From the NCBI RefSeq assembly GCF_003573545.1, contig NZ_QWET01000001.1, forward strand, positions 558,001 to 622,000: a stretch of DNA of 64,000 nt, written 5' to 3'. The stretch comes from Mariniphaga sediminis. GTDB taxonomy: Bacteria; Bacteroidota; Bacteroidia; Bacteroidales; Prolixibacteraceae. A program made the position numbers and the translations under genes. Of the stretch, positions 25,959-35,405 are shown piece by piece; the first letter of the stretch is position 1; the number at the start of each line of letters is the position of its first letter. The notes under the pieces are model-generated. The model was not told the origin of the DNA. It searched no databases and worked only from the letters and a program-made list of their open reading frames with translations.

Positions 25959-27881
25959 CTACCAGAAGAGGTTTTGAACCAAATTAGGATTTACTCTCAG
26001 GGTTTGTTGCTTAAGAGGCCAGAAGTATTCTTTTGTAGTAAACTCAAGTAATTCGAGTGTTACCACGTTGTAGTACTCGCTAGCTGTTTGCCCTTTTACA
26101 TTCCAGCCTTTTACCGGTCGGTTAAATAGCTGGTCAGCTATCTTCCAACGCCGTATATCCCAAAAACGTTTCCCCTCAAATGCCAGTTCTATCATTCGTT
26201 CCTGGCGGATTATTTCCCGAAGGCCTTCCTTTGTTGAAGGTTTTTCCGGGTACATTGAATACGCTCCCCAACTTTCAACTACACCATTCAGCCCGGCACG
26301 TTCACGCACTTTGTCGAGGTATTCATAAACTTCAGCATCCGGCCCTGAGAACTCATTACGCGCTTCGGCATAAAGCAGGTAAAGATCGGCTAGTCGAATC
26401 ACAGGAAAAGACATCCTGTTGTAAACAAGGGTAGTAGTACCTGCTGTTTCAAAGTTCGAATATTTTTTGATGAAATATCCGGTAATTGAATAGCGCATTG
26501 AACTGGACTTACCTGATGCCTGACCACTTTTTGACTGAAGAACCCAGGAAGTTTCACTTGAGGAACCAGTACCTATGTCTTTATATCGTCCGTTTCCGAA
26601 CCAAACCCCGCCATCGAACCCAAGGTTCGCATAAAACCGGGGCTCCCTGTGCTGATTTAAATTGGCCGTTTCGAAAGTATTGGTCAGATAATATTCCTGA
26701 TTTTCTGCCAGTGATATGGAATACCTGTTTTCAAAATCAAAAGATGGATCTTCATCAATAGGTACACCGTTTTCAGAATAAAAAAGTTCGGCAATATGAA
26801 TTGGCGGTGACAGGATGGGCTGGGTTAAAACATTCTGCACATGCGAAAGGGTGAAATAAGGCATCGACAGATATTGGATATTGAGGGCTGTATTTCTCGA
26901 CATGCCCCATATTATTTCTTCATTCCATCTTTCCCCAAAAGCATTTCTGGCAGACATAACTTGCTTTGTTTTCTCAGAAACAGGATACCGAAGATCGTTA
27001 AATTCATATAACTGGTGGTTGGTCATCAAAGCGGTATCAATGGCACTTTTACAGGCGTCCATTGCGATTTTCCATTTATTCTCGTCATATTCCTGACTAA
27101 AAAGTTGAATCCCTCTTGAATCAGCCATGCCTGAGTAAGCTGTATTCCCGTTAAATAAAGGGCTTGCTGCGGTTACCAGCGCTTCCGCTTTTACTGCCAT
27201 GGCTATGGGTTTTGTAATCCGGCCCAATTCTGAAGATACATCTCCAATCTCCATCGGAAGATCGGTTATTGCTTCGTTTAATAGCCCGACAACGTAACTG
27301 AAACACTCGTCAACAGGTTCCCTGAAAACGCGGACTTCGTCTATGCTGGCCGATATCGGTAAATTTTCGTCGATAATTGGAATAGGGCCATACATACGCA
27401 ACAAATAGTAATGGAAGTAAGCTTTTAAAAATTTTACTTCTGCGATCCATCTTTTACGTTCAGCATCATTTAAATCATGCACAAGGTGGATGTTTTCCAG
27501 GAATATATTACAGTCTCTGATTCCAATATACAAATTTATCCCTCTGTATCCTCCGTCCCAATAGTTGCAAAGTGGGTTGGATACATTTTGCAAACCTCGT
27601 TTTATATCGTAAGCATAGAAATACCCTGTGTATCGATTATAGTAAGGGTCTCTTCCGTGAACCCATATTTCGTCGCTTCCCATAATGGCCGGATCGGTTG
27701 CTGCGTTCCCAATTTCGGGGAGGTAGGAGTAACATGTAAATAAAAATTTCTCTGCAGATACTCTGTCACGAAAAGAATAGTCAATGGTCGCCACATTGTC
27801 TGGCACCACATCAAGATAGTCACTACAGGCAAAAGAAATGGAGAAAAGTAGTATTGTGCAAAATATATTTAGTTTTTTCAT
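25959..27881 (-). CDS. susD: SusD/RagB-family outer-membrane glycan-binding lipoprotein
   Basis: A 640-residue SusD homologue with a lipoprotein signal (TILLFSISFACSDYLDVVPDN, split as TILLFSISFAC and SDYLDVVPD). It has the conserved N-terminal LDVVPDN start, TPR-type helices in the middle, and the C-terminal SusD signatures RLADLYLLYAEARNE, LDKVRERAGL and RQERMIELAFEGKRFWDIRRWK. It forms the lid of the SusC transporter and captures oligosaccharides at the surface. The symbol marks family homology, not starch use. It follows susC by 18 bp. Confidence 0.95.
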   Translation of the reverse strand: MKKLNIFCTILLFSISFACSDYLDVVPDNVATIDYSFRDRVSAEKFLFTCYSYLPEIGNAATDPAIMGSDEIWVHGRDPYYNRYTGYFYAYDIKRGLQNVSNPLCNYWDGGYRGINLYIGIRDCNIFLENIHLVHDLNDAERKRWIAEVKFLKAYFHYYLLRMYGPIPIIDENLPISASIDEVRVFREPVDECFSYVVGLLNEAITDLPMEIGDVSSELGRITKPIAMAVKAEALVTAASPLFNGNTAYSGMADSRGIQLFSQEYDENKWKIAMDACKSAIDTALMTNHQLYEFNDLRYPVSEKTKQVMSARNAFGERWNEEIIWGMSRNTALNIQYLSMPYFTLSHVQNVLTQPILSPPIHIAELFYSENGVPIDEDPSFDFENRYSISLAENQEYYLTNTFETANLNQHREPRFYANLGFDGGVWFGNGRYKDIGTGSSSETSWVLQSKSGQASGKSSSMRYSITGYFIKKYSNFETAGTTTLVYNRMSFPVIRLADLYLLYAEARNEFSGPDAEVYEYLDKVRERAGLNGVVESWGAYSMYPEKPSTKEGLREIIRQERMIELAFEGKRFWDIRRWKIADQLFNRPVKGWNVKGQTASEYYNVVTLELLEFTTKEYFWPLKQQTLRVNPNLVQNLFW

Positions 27882-27899
27882 TTTAGAATATTTAGATTT

Positions 27900-30800
27900 T
27901 TAGAATGTAACCTGAAGTCCCAGGTTAAAAACTTTTTGTACCGGATAACCTAACCCGTTTCCTGCCATTTCGGGATCCCACAATTTAAATTTGCTAAAAG
28001 TTAACAGGTTTGTCCCACTTACATAAAACCTTAAGTTCTCAATTTTGTAACGTTGGACAATATTTTTGGGAATAGAATACCCCATTTCCACTGACTTTAA
28101 ACGAAGGAATGAACCATCGCGCATAAACCAGGTGCTCGTTTGCGTATTGTTTTCGATGATTAAATTAGATAAGCGTGGCCACAGTGCATATATATTGCGA
28201 TTGTCTTCGGACCAATGATTGTCAGCATAAACCTGGAGCAAAGCATTTTTAGAAACTCTGGATGAACTCCCATCCACATCTACAAACGGAGATGTGGCTA
28301 CAGGGTTGATCCAGAATGACTCGCGTGCAAGCCCTTGAAAGAAGAAAGAGAAGTCTAATCCTTTGACTCCGGTAGATGCACCAAAGCCATAAACAATTTC
28401 GGGCTGCGTAGGATAACCTATCGGTACTCTGTCAAGAGGGGTAATAGCTCCATCGTTATTAATATCGCGGTATTTTATATCTCCCCCCATGTATTCACTG
28501 AATGTTTGTTCAGGGCTGTTATTGACTTCATATTCATCTACGAATAATCTTTCGGCAATATATCCCCATTGCTGACTAATAGGCTGTCCCACACGCTCAA
28601 GCCATGGAGTCTCAGTGTTATCTACATCTTCATATACTTCATATTTGGCAGTGGCATAGGTGAAATTAGCCCGGGCGGTAATCCACATGCCGTTACTGAA
28701 AGATTGATTGTAATCTAGTGATATATCAATTCCTTTTCCGCTGGCCTCTCCAATGTTAGATTCAGGTGTGGCCTGTAATCCCATTGTTGTAGGGATATTT
28801 GCCCTTGACATTAAAATATTTTTCCGGTATTCATGATAAACATCAATCATCATTTCTAACCTATCAAAAATGCCGATTTCTGCTCCAAGATTAAGCTTTT
28901 GAGAAACTTCCCATGTTATCAGTTCATTTGCATATCTGGAGATGGACACTCCATTTAAGGAGTATCCGAAGTCCTGTCCAAAAACGAACCCTTTCGATGA
29001 GTTATTCATGTTTACTTCAGAAAGATAGAAAAAGCGGTCGTTTGCATCTCCAATGGCATCGTTACCGACAAGTCCGTAGGTTCCTTTCAGTTTTATTTTG
29101 GATATGACTTCAGAAAGACGGCCCGCCCAAAACGGTTCATTGGATAAAATCCACGCTAAGCCAACGGAAGGGAAAAAGCCGAACCGTTCGTTTTGTGCAA
29201 ATCTTTCGGAACCGTTGTACCCAAAATTGAATTCAGAAAAATACCTGCTGTCGAAAGAGTAGGTAAAACGACCTGATAATCCCAGATTACGTGAAGGAAG
29301 CGACAATGAAAGAGAACCGGCATTTGCGGTTAAATAGTTACGCATAGTTGAAACCAGTAAACCGCTAATTCCATGTCTGTCATTAAATGTTCTATCATAA
29401 TTTACTGCTAACTCAGAGTACATTGTAGCAGTTATCAATTTAACTCCTTCCTTGTAATTAAGATACTCTGTTCCGGTGGTAGGATTCAGGTTAAAAAGTT
29501 GGTAAGTGCCGTCCTGTTTATTGTAGCCGGTAGCGCTATAATAGAAAGGATTGTAATACCTTGATACATTGAAATAAGAGTACCTGTTTGTATTGAAAAG
29601 TCCTCTGATATTTAACCCCTCTGTGATGAAATCCAAATTTTGTTTTAACTCAAACTGTGCCAGCATGAGCGATTTTGTATAATCTTTATACCCTCTTACC
29701 ATGTCGGCATAGGGATTTATATATTGTCCCTCATCATAGTTTCCAAAAAGAATATGCTGCACATGAGCCGTTTCTTCTGTAGGAGGGTAGTAGGGAGGAA
29801 ACAACACCGGATCTGTCCTCATTACCTTTTTATACAAAGCTGCACCCCCGTCAATTGGTCCGGTATAATTATCGAAAGTCCCATGGAGTCTGACTACGGC
29901 CTCTGTTGATGGAGTTACATTGATATTGATATTAGACCTTAGTAAATATTTTTTTAGATCGATATTGTTATTGAAGTTATTTTGTTTATCAACATTGAGA
30001 ATACCATAATCCTGATTATATGTCCCGGCAATGTAATATCTGGCTACTTTCCCCCCTCCGCTTACATTAAAATTTGCCCGATGGTTGACCGTATAATTTT
30101 TGAAAAGAGTATTGTACCAGTCGGTCGCAGGATATATTAAAGGATTGCTTCCTCTTTCTGTATTTTCAATTTTTTCCATTGAGTAAGGAGTCGTACTGAG
30201 AGGATTACGTGTTAGCACAGCTTCATTATTCAGCTTCATATAGGTGATGGGATCGGCCAGGTCCACTTCAGTGGTAGGCATTGAGAATGAGGTTTCATAC
30301 CGGAAGGTAATTTTGGCTTTTCCTTCGCGTCCTTCTTTTGTTGTAACCAATATGACTCCGTTGGCTCCCCTGGCACCATAAAGTGCTGTTGCTGCTGCGT
30401 CTTTCATAATAGAGAAACTGGCAATATCGTCGGGTTGAAGCCTGGCCAAATCAGATGAAGACATCTCAACCCCGTCTATCAGGATGAGTGGCCCGCGGGC
30501 ATAGGAGAACGATGTTACACCTCGTACGAAGAAACTTGCATCATCTTGTCCGGGCTCACCGCTTCTTTGGTATGAAATTAATCCCGAGACACGACCGGCA
30601 AGTGCAGTTGTCAAGTTACTTGAAGGAATTTTTAGTTCTTCTGTTTTTACTGTACTTATAGAAGCAAGGACACTTTCCTTTTTTTGCTTTGCAAAAGCGA
30701 CAATGGTAACATCTTCCAATTCTTCCGATTTTTCCTCCATGGTAACATTAAGTGCTTTTTGAGCGCCCACATCAATAATCTGACTTTCCATTCCTATAAA

Positions 30801-31340
30801 AGAAAAAACGAGTCTGTCTTCCGGCTGTACATCAATTGAGTAGGTCCCGTCATCATCGGTTATTACCCCACGGCTTGTTCCCAGAACGGTAACTGTTACT
30901 CCTGGCAGTGGTTTCCCTTCTTCATCGGTTACTATTCCTTTTATAATGTTCTGCTGTTTTGGTTGAGGGATTGGTTTGGGTGATTCAAGCTTTGAAATAA
31001 TTACCGTTTGATCAACCATGCTGTATTGCATATTCGAGGGCAGTATCACCTGCAAAACTTCTTCAAGTGTTCCGTTTTTTATAGAAATATCGATTTTGGC
31101 GTTGATGTCAAAATCGTCGTTGCTGTAAAAAAATTCCAGGTCGCTTTGTTTCTTGATATCTTTCAGAACCTCCTTGATGGTCGTGTTTTCATAGTTTAGG
31201 TTAAAGTTTTGCGAGTAGGATCCTTTGGCCCAAACTCCCAAAACATTTAGCAAGACCAAAAACAAAGTTAGTCGCATAAATAAAAAAAATTTAAAGAAAT
31301 TCATTCTGCCGCTTTGGTGCGGCAAATACTTTTTTTTCAT
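27900..31340 (-). CDS. susC: SusC/RagA-family TonB-dependent transporter with N-terminal STN signalling domain
   Basis: A 1146-residue outer-membrane receptor. After the signal sequence (FFLFMRLTLFLVLLNVLGVWAKG) comes a secretin/TonB short N-terminal domain (about 45-115: TTIKEVLKDIKKQSDLEFFYS; VLPSNMQYSMVDQTVIIS). A carboxypeptidase-D-like beta-sandwich follows (about 130-205, GIVTDEEGKPLPGVTVTVLG), then the plug (about 225-340, GAAATALYGARGANGVILVTT-type segment) and a large barrel ending in QKVFNLGLQVTF. The STN domain, with the upstream ECF sigma and FecR genes, indicates trans-envelope signalling: substrate binding frees the sigma factor. The transporter imports the oligosaccharide released at the cell surface. 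Confidence 0.95.
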   Translation of the reverse strand: MKKKYLPHQSGRMNFFKFFLFMRLTLFLVLLNVLGVWAKGSYSQNFNLNYENTTIKEVLKDIKKQSDLEFFYSNDDFDINAKIDISIKNGTLEEVLQVILPSNMQYSMVDQTVIISKLESPKPIPQPKQQNIIKGIVTDEEGKPLPGVTVTVLGTSRGVITDDDGTYSIDVQPEDRLVFSFIGMESQIIDVGAQKALNVTMEEKSEELEDVTIVAFAKQKKESVLASISTVKTEELKIPSSNLTTALAGRVSGLISYQRSGEPGQDDASFFVRGVTSFSYARGPLILIDGVEMSSSDLARLQPDDIASFSIMKDAAATALYGARGANGVILVTTKEGREGKAKITFRYETSFSMPTTEVDLADPITYMKLNNEAVLTRNPLSTTPYSMEKIENTERGSNPLIYPATDWYNTLFKNYTVNHRANFNVSGGGKVARYYIAGTYNQDYGILNVDKQNNFNNNIDLKKYLLRSNININVTPSTEAVVRLHGTFDNYTGPIDGGAALYKKVMRTDPVLFPPYYPPTEETAHVQHILFGNYDEGQYINPYADMVRGYKDYTKSLMLAQFELKQNLDFITEGLNIRGLFNTNRYSYFNVSRYYNPFYYSATGYNKQDGTYQLFNLNPTTGTEYLNYKEGVKLITATMYSELAVNYDRTFNDRHGISGLLVSTMRNYLTANAGSLSLSLPSRNLGLSGRFTYSFDSRYFSEFNFGYNGSERFAQNERFGFFPSVGLAWILSNEPFWAGRLSEVISKIKLKGTYGLVGNDAIGDANDRFFYLSEVNMNNSSKGFVFGQDFGYSLNGVSISRYANELITWEVSQKLNLGAEIGIFDRLEMMIDVYHEYRKNILMSRANIPTTMGLQATPESNIGEASGKGIDISLDYNQSFSNGMWITARANFTYATAKYEVYEDVDNTETPWLERVGQPISQQWGYIAERLFVDEYEVNNSPEQTFSEYMGGDIKYRDINNDGAITPLDRVPIGYPTQPEIVYGFGASTGVKGLDFSFFFQGLARESFWINPVATSPFVDVDGSSSRVSKNALLQVYADNHWSEDNRNIYALWPRLSNLIIENNTQTSTWFMRDGSFLRLKSVEMGYSIPKNIVQRYKIENLRFYVSGTNLLTFSKFKLWDPEMAGNGLGYPVQKVFNLGLQVTF

Positions 31341-31410
31341 ACTTTTGATTCTTGTTAATTAAAGATTTGTGCTTTTCCGTTAGGACTGAAAAGCATGATT
31401 TAAATTCACC

Positions 31411-31441
31411 AGCCGGGAATTGTTGGTAGCAGTTCCCGGCT
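31411..31441 (+). terminator. Hairpin between fecR and susC, with U-run only in the plus direction
   Basis: Stem AGCCGGGAA (31411-31419) / TTCCCGGCT (31433-31441), loop of 13 bases, followed on the plus strand by TTTTTTT. On the minus strand, along which fecR and susC are read, the hairpin comes 4 bases after the fecR stop and is preceded by the A-run. It would therefore terminate antisense transcription from the right, or act as a barrier or processing hairpin between fecR and susC. Structure is certain; role is not. Confidence 0.5.
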
Positions 31442-31445
31442 TTTT

Positions 31446-32417
31446 TTAGTCATTAATAATAATTACCCCGTGTTCATTTTTATAAAATTTCACTTTGTTA
31501 GTTAATGTTATGATATTCAGATTGTAATCCAGTGTTTCCGTTTTGTTGATAACCCCTGTAAACTTATAGGTTTTTAACGGGTTGCTTTCAAAAGTAAACG
31601 TAGCCCCATACCATTGTTCCATCAGAAATATCAAGTCGTTTAGTTTGCAGTTGTCGAGATAGACTTTGCCGTTGACCCATTCACAGTAGTATTCTGTATT
31701 AATCTGATTTTTAGTGATATTACCGGTTAAATGGTTGTCTGTAAGTCGTTCTCCCGGCGACATATTATAGGACTTATTTTTATCGTGGTATTTAATTTTT
31801 CCTTCCAGCAGAATAACTTCGTTGTTACTCCCCTGCGAATAGCTGGTTACTAAAAATTTGGTTCCGTGAACTTTTATAGAGGCATTGTCCAGGGTTACCT
31901 GAAATGGAAGTTCTGCTTTTTTTATATCGAACATGGCCTCTCCGTTAAAGATTATTTCCCTGTTCTTCTGTCCAAACTCACTGCTATATTTTAGCGAAGA
32001 ACTAGCGCCAATCCATATTTTGGATTCATCCGGCAATACAACTTCTCTCATTTCACCGGTAGAAGAAGCAACCTCTGTAAATGTTATCTTGTTTTTGGTT
32101 TGAGAAGATTGGAATATCATTATTCCTGCTACACCTGTTAATGCAACCAAAAGAATAAAAATAGCAGCATAGCGAAAGTTTCGGAGCCTCCGGGTTATCG
32201 TGAATGATTTTTTTTCCACTAACCTCCACTCAATCTTTTTCCATGCTTCTTCCCCAAGGGTTAATTGCGCTATTTTATTGACTTTTTCACGAAGGTTGTA
32301 GATTTTTTCCACCGCCTGAAAATCATCGTCCAGGACATTCCCGGCTTGTTCACTTTTTTCCTGATCGTGAAAAAGTGAAGCGAAATGTTCAAATTTATTA
32401 TTCTCTTTATTTTCCAT
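31446..32417 (-). CDS. FecR-family anti-sigma factor
   Basis: A 323-residue inner-membrane anti-sigma factor. A cytoplasmic N-terminal part (about 1-85) should bind the ECF sigma. A single membrane helix follows (about 86-106, AAIFILLVALTGVAGIMIF), then the FecR domain (about 115-215, EMREVVLPDESKIWIGASSSLKYSS; GEAMFDIKKAELPFQVTL; VHGTKFLVTS). The C-terminal DUF4974 domain ends the protein (CKLNDLIFLMEQWYGATFTF ...). It sits between the ECF sigma gene and susC, the usual order. It relays signals from the STN domain of SusC across the periplasm. Confidence 0.93.
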   Translation of the reverse strand: MENKENNKFEHFASLFHDQEKSEQAGNVLDDDFQAVEKIYNLREKVNKIAQLTLGEEAWKKIEWRLVEKKSFTITRRLRNFRYAAIFILLVALTGVAGIMIFQSSQTKNKITFTEVASSTGEMREVVLPDESKIWIGASSSLKYSSEFGQKNREIIFNGEAMFDIKKAELPFQVTLDNASIKVHGTKFLVTSYSQGSNNEVILLEGKIKYHDKNKSYNMSPGERLTDNHLTGNITKNQINTEYYCEWVNGKVYLDNCKLNDLIFLMEQWYGATFTFESNPLKTYKFTGVINKTETLDYNLNIITLTNKVKFYKNEHGVIIIND

Positions 32418-32602
32418 GTTCTTTATTTTAATGACACCATTTTTTGGGAGAGGGTGAAAAGAAAATGATTTTTTTTAGGAATACTGGGAAGTTTATTTGT
32501 TTATCCGTTTGCTTCGGGAGGTTGAATGTTTATCGATTCCATTGTTTTTCCTTTTGAACCAGATAGTTAATTATTTTTATTTCAGAGTAGCAGAAATGAA
32601 TT

Positions 32603-33184
32603 CTAAAGCTTATTCAAATGGCGTTTGATATTCAGACAAAATAAAACCACTACCCACTTCTTTAGTTTTTCCCTTAGCTGGCGGTAGGCAATTCCCATTT
32701 GTGTTTTTACCGTATTTTTAGAAATGTCCAGGTGACTTGCAATTTGCTGATAAGTCAGCTTTTCGCGGTAGGCCAGGGTGAAAATATTGCGGCACGCTGC
32801 AGGTAGTTCGTCAATGGCCAATGCAATATTTACGGCCAGTTCTTCATCGTCAAATCGTTCGTGGTTTTCTTCTTCAGCTAAATCAATTAATAATTCCGAA
32901 AGGGGAACGGTTTGGCTTTTGTCGCGTTGAACCTGGTTTAATGCATGGTTTTTTATTGCGGTAAAAAAATAATTTTGCAGGTTCGTTTTAATTTTCAGGT
33001 CTTCTCTTTTTTCCCAGAAGGTGACAAAAACATCTTGTACCAAATCTTCTGCCTGGTCTGTATCTGTGAGGTATCTCAACGCGACAAGGCATGCAGTATG
33101 ATATTTTTTTTGAAAAAAATCACCGAATTGTTTTTTTGTCAAAATCGGTGAATTTCTGTTGTCCATTTCTTTCTTGTCTGCCAT
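32603..33184 (-). CDS. ECF RNA polymerase sigma factor of the PUL
   Basis: A 193-residue ECF sigma-70 factor. Region 2 is visible in LRYLTDTDQAEDLVQDVFVTFWEKRE (shortened: DQAEDLVQDVFVTFW) and region 4 in LTYQQIASHLDISKNTVKTQMGIAYRQLREKL (core: IASHLDISKNTVKTQM). It belongs to the Bacteroidota group that pairs with FecR and SusC. The start is the ATG at 33184; a TTG just before it and an ATG seven codons in are alternatives. It is the first gene of the locus, and its target is most likely the susC promoter in the 31341-31445 gap. I could not identify its -35/-10 boxes by eye. Confidence 0.92.
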   Translation of the reverse strand: MADKKEMDNRNSPILTKKQFGDFFQKKYHTACLVALRYLTDTDQAEDLVQDVFVTFWEKREDLKIKTNLQNYFFTAIKNHALNQVQRDKSQTVPLSELLIDLAEEENHERFDDEELAVNIALAIDELPAACRNIFTLAYREKLTYQQIASHLDISKNTVKTQMGIAYRQLREKLKKWVVVLFCLNIKRHLNKL

Positions 33185-33406
33185 CAAATCACAGAATTAA
33201 TGTCAATTGTCATCCCTCAATGGAGCCTTAAAAGTAGAAAAAAAGTTGAATGATAAGAAGAATCTTGTTGCAACGTATTTCTCTTTGTTGGGAAGAGTGT
33301 ACTGTCTTTGGGGGGCAAGTTAATGTATTACAAGATTGTCCTTCTTTTTTTATTTCAGGATTAAAAAGAGATTTACCGAAATCACTATTCAGCATGCACG
33401 AGCTTA

Positions 33407-33440
33407 CAAAAAAGCCACCCTTCAATTGAAAGGTGGCTTT
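33407..33440 (-). terminator. Intrinsic terminator of the nqr operon
   Basis: Stem AAAGCCACC (33411-33419) / GGTGGCTTT (33432-33440) with a 12-base loop. Read on the minus strand it is followed by TTTTTTG-type sequence (complement of 33403-33413). It lies 47 bp past the nqrF stop. The rest of the 299-bp gap to the ECF sigma gene shows no credible gene; a 65-codon frame at 33228-33425 runs through the terminator and is rejected. Confidence 0.8.
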
Positions 33441-33486
33441 CTTTATATTTTTTCAATACTTTACATTTGCGGCTTTGTAATGTAGC

Positions 33487-34749
33487 TCAACTTCCAAAGT
33501 CGTCGAATGCAACATTTTCGTCCGGAACACCGAGGTTATAAAGCATCTTCTGCACGGCGTCGTTCATCATGGGCGGACCGCACAGGTAGTAGTCTATTTC
33601 TTCAGGTTCTTCGTGGTTGTTCAGGTAATGGTCATAAATGACCTGGTGAATAAAGCCGGTTGGGCCTTCCCACTTATCTTCCGGAAGGGGTTCCGACAGG
33701 GCCAGGTGAAATTCGAAATTATCGAAATTCTTTTCAATTTCGCGGAATTGATCGTAGTAGAAAACTTCTTTCCACGAACGTGCCCCGTACCAGAATGTTA
33801 TCTTTTTGTTCGGTTCCTTTAAAGTATGGAACAGGTGGAACAGGTGAGAGCGCATAGGCGCCATACCAGCACCACCACCGATAAACATCATTTCGTTGTC
33901 GTTTTCTTTCAGAAAAAATTCCCCGTAAGGACCTGATATCGTTACCTTGTCGCCTGGCTTGCGCGAGAATACGTAGGACGAACAAATACCCGGATTTAGT
34001 TTTTTGAACCCATTGTTGGCCCGATCCCACGGTGGTGTGGCAATACGAATATTGAGCATGATGATATTACCTTCTGCCGGGTGGTTGGCCATGGAGTAAG
34101 CGCGGAATGTAGGTTCCGGGTTTTTCATTTTTAAATCGAACATGCCAAATTTTTCCCATTCGTCGCGGAACCGATCGTCCACTGAAATGTCTTTAAAGTC
34201 TACTTCAATTTTGGGAACATCAATCTGGATATATCCGCCCGATTTAAAGTTGAGGTTTTCCCCTTCAGGAAGCCTAACTACAAACTCTTTAATAAAAGTG
34301 GCCACATTTTTATTGGAAACGACTTCGCATTCCCATTTTTTTACGCCGAGTACTTCCTGCGGCACTTTAATTTTCAGGTTCTCTTTTACTTTTACCTGGC
34401 AGGCAAGGCGCCAGTTTTCATTTTGTTCCTTTCGGGTAAAAAAGTCGGTTTCGGTAGGAAGAATGGAACCACCCCCTTCTTCAATCTGGCAGCGGCACAT
34501 AGCACAGGTACCTCCGCCGCCACATGCCGATGGAAGCAAAATTTTATTGTTGCTGAGCGTGGAGAGCAATGTATTTCCAGGTTCTGTAACAATTTCCCGT
34601 TCTCCTTCATTGATACTGATTTGAACTTCTCCCGATGGGGTAAGCTTTTTCTTGGCAAAAAGCAAAATAGCTACCAGCAGGACAACAACCCCCAGAAACA
34701 CGGCCACACTGGCTATAACAACAGTCGTTTGTGTTGAAAGCAAAAGCAT
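33487..34749 (-). CDS. nqrF: Na+-translocating NADH:quinone reductase subunit F
   Basis: A 420-residue subunit that takes electrons from NADH. It has one N-terminal membrane helix (about 8-30), then a [2Fe-2S] ferredoxin domain (CGGGGTCAMCRCQI, about 76-89, and a further Cys in RLACQVKV). A ferredoxin-reductase domain follows, with the FAD motif RAYSMANHP (about 207-215) and the NADH motif GGGAGMAPMRSH (about 284-295), ending with a conserved DDFGS tail. It is the last gene of the nqrABCDEF operon, 18 bp after nqrE. Confidence 0.97.
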   Translation of the reverse strand: MLLLSTQTTVVIASVAVFLGVVVLLVAILLFAKKKLTPSGEVQISINEGEREIVTEPGNTLLSTLSNNKILLPSACGGGGTCAMCRCQIEEGGGSILPTETDFFTRKEQNENWRLACQVKVKENLKIKVPQEVLGVKKWECEVVSNKNVATFIKEFVVRLPEGENLNFKSGGYIQIDVPKIEVDFKDISVDDRFRDEWEKFGMFDLKMKNPEPTFRAYSMANHPAEGNIIMLNIRIATPPWDRANNGFKKLNPGICSSYVFSRKPGDKVTISGPYGEFFLKENDNEMMFIGGGAGMAPMRSHLFHLFHTLKEPNKKITFWYGARSWKEVFYYDQFREIEKNFDNFEFHLALSEPLPEDKWEGPTGFIHQVIYDHYLNNHEEPEEIDYYLCGPPMMNDAVQKMLYNLGVPDENVAFDDFGS

Positions 34750-34767
34750 TGAAAATGTATTTTTGTT

Positions 34768-35385
34768 TTATAATTTAATTCCCATGAATCCCATAAATGC
34801 TAACCCCATCAGGCCGGTAACAATGAACGTGATACCCAGTCCACGTAATGGTGCCGGCACATTGGAGTACTGAATTTTTTCACGGATGGCTGCAATGCCC
34901 ACAATAGCCAGAAACCAGCCTACACCCGAACCAATTCCATAAGCAGAGGCTTCTCCAATATTTACAAAAGCCTTTTGCTGCATAAAAAGTGAACCACCGA
35001 GAATAGCGCAGTTTACAGCAATCAGGGGAAGGAAAATACCCAATTGGGTATAAAGTACCGGCGCAAATTTCTCAACTATCATTTCAACAAGCTGCACCAT
35101 GGATGCGATAACCGCAATAAACATGATGAACGAGAGAAAGCTTAAATCAACCTCTGCAAACGAAGGGCTGAGCCAGGTAAGGGCGCCTTCCTGAAGCACA
35201 TAGTTTTCCAGTAAATAATCTACCGGAACAGTGATGCCCAACACGAAAATAACAGCGATGCCCAATCCGGTAGCTGTTTTAACGGTTTTGGAAACGGCCA
35301 GATAAGAACACATGCCCAGGAAGTAGGCAAAGACCATGTTTTCGATAAAAATCGACTTGACAAATATATTAATCAGATTTTCCAT
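34768..35385 (-). CDS. nqrE: Na+-translocating NADH:quinone reductase subunit E
   Basis: A 205-residue integral membrane protein with six hydrophobic segments. It has family stretches [17 protein letters not shown] and a second-half [11 protein letters not shown] / [20 protein letters not shown]. NqrE and NqrD are inverted-topology homologues that together bind an Fe centre between conserved cysteines (here in MCSY and NCAI) at the membrane midplane. Length matches the Vibrio subunit. It is 20 bp after nqrD. Confidence 0.96.
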   Translation of the reverse strand: MENLINIFVKSIFIENMVFAYFLGMCSYLAVSKTVKTATGLGIAVIFVLGITVPVDYLLENYVLQEGALTWLSPSFAEVDLSFLSFIMFIAVIASMVQLVEMIVEKFAPVLYTQLGIFLPLIAVNCAILGGSLFMQQKAFVNIGEASAYGIGSGVGWFLAIVGIAAIREKIQYSNVPAPLRGLGITFIVTGLMGLAFMGFMGIKL

Positions 35386-35405
35386 AATTTGCTTTTTCTA
35401 ATCGA

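Noticed and set aside
33228-33425. 65-codon minus-strand frame between nqrF and the ECF sigma gene
   Set aside because: Begins inside the nqr terminator, has no start context and no family feature.
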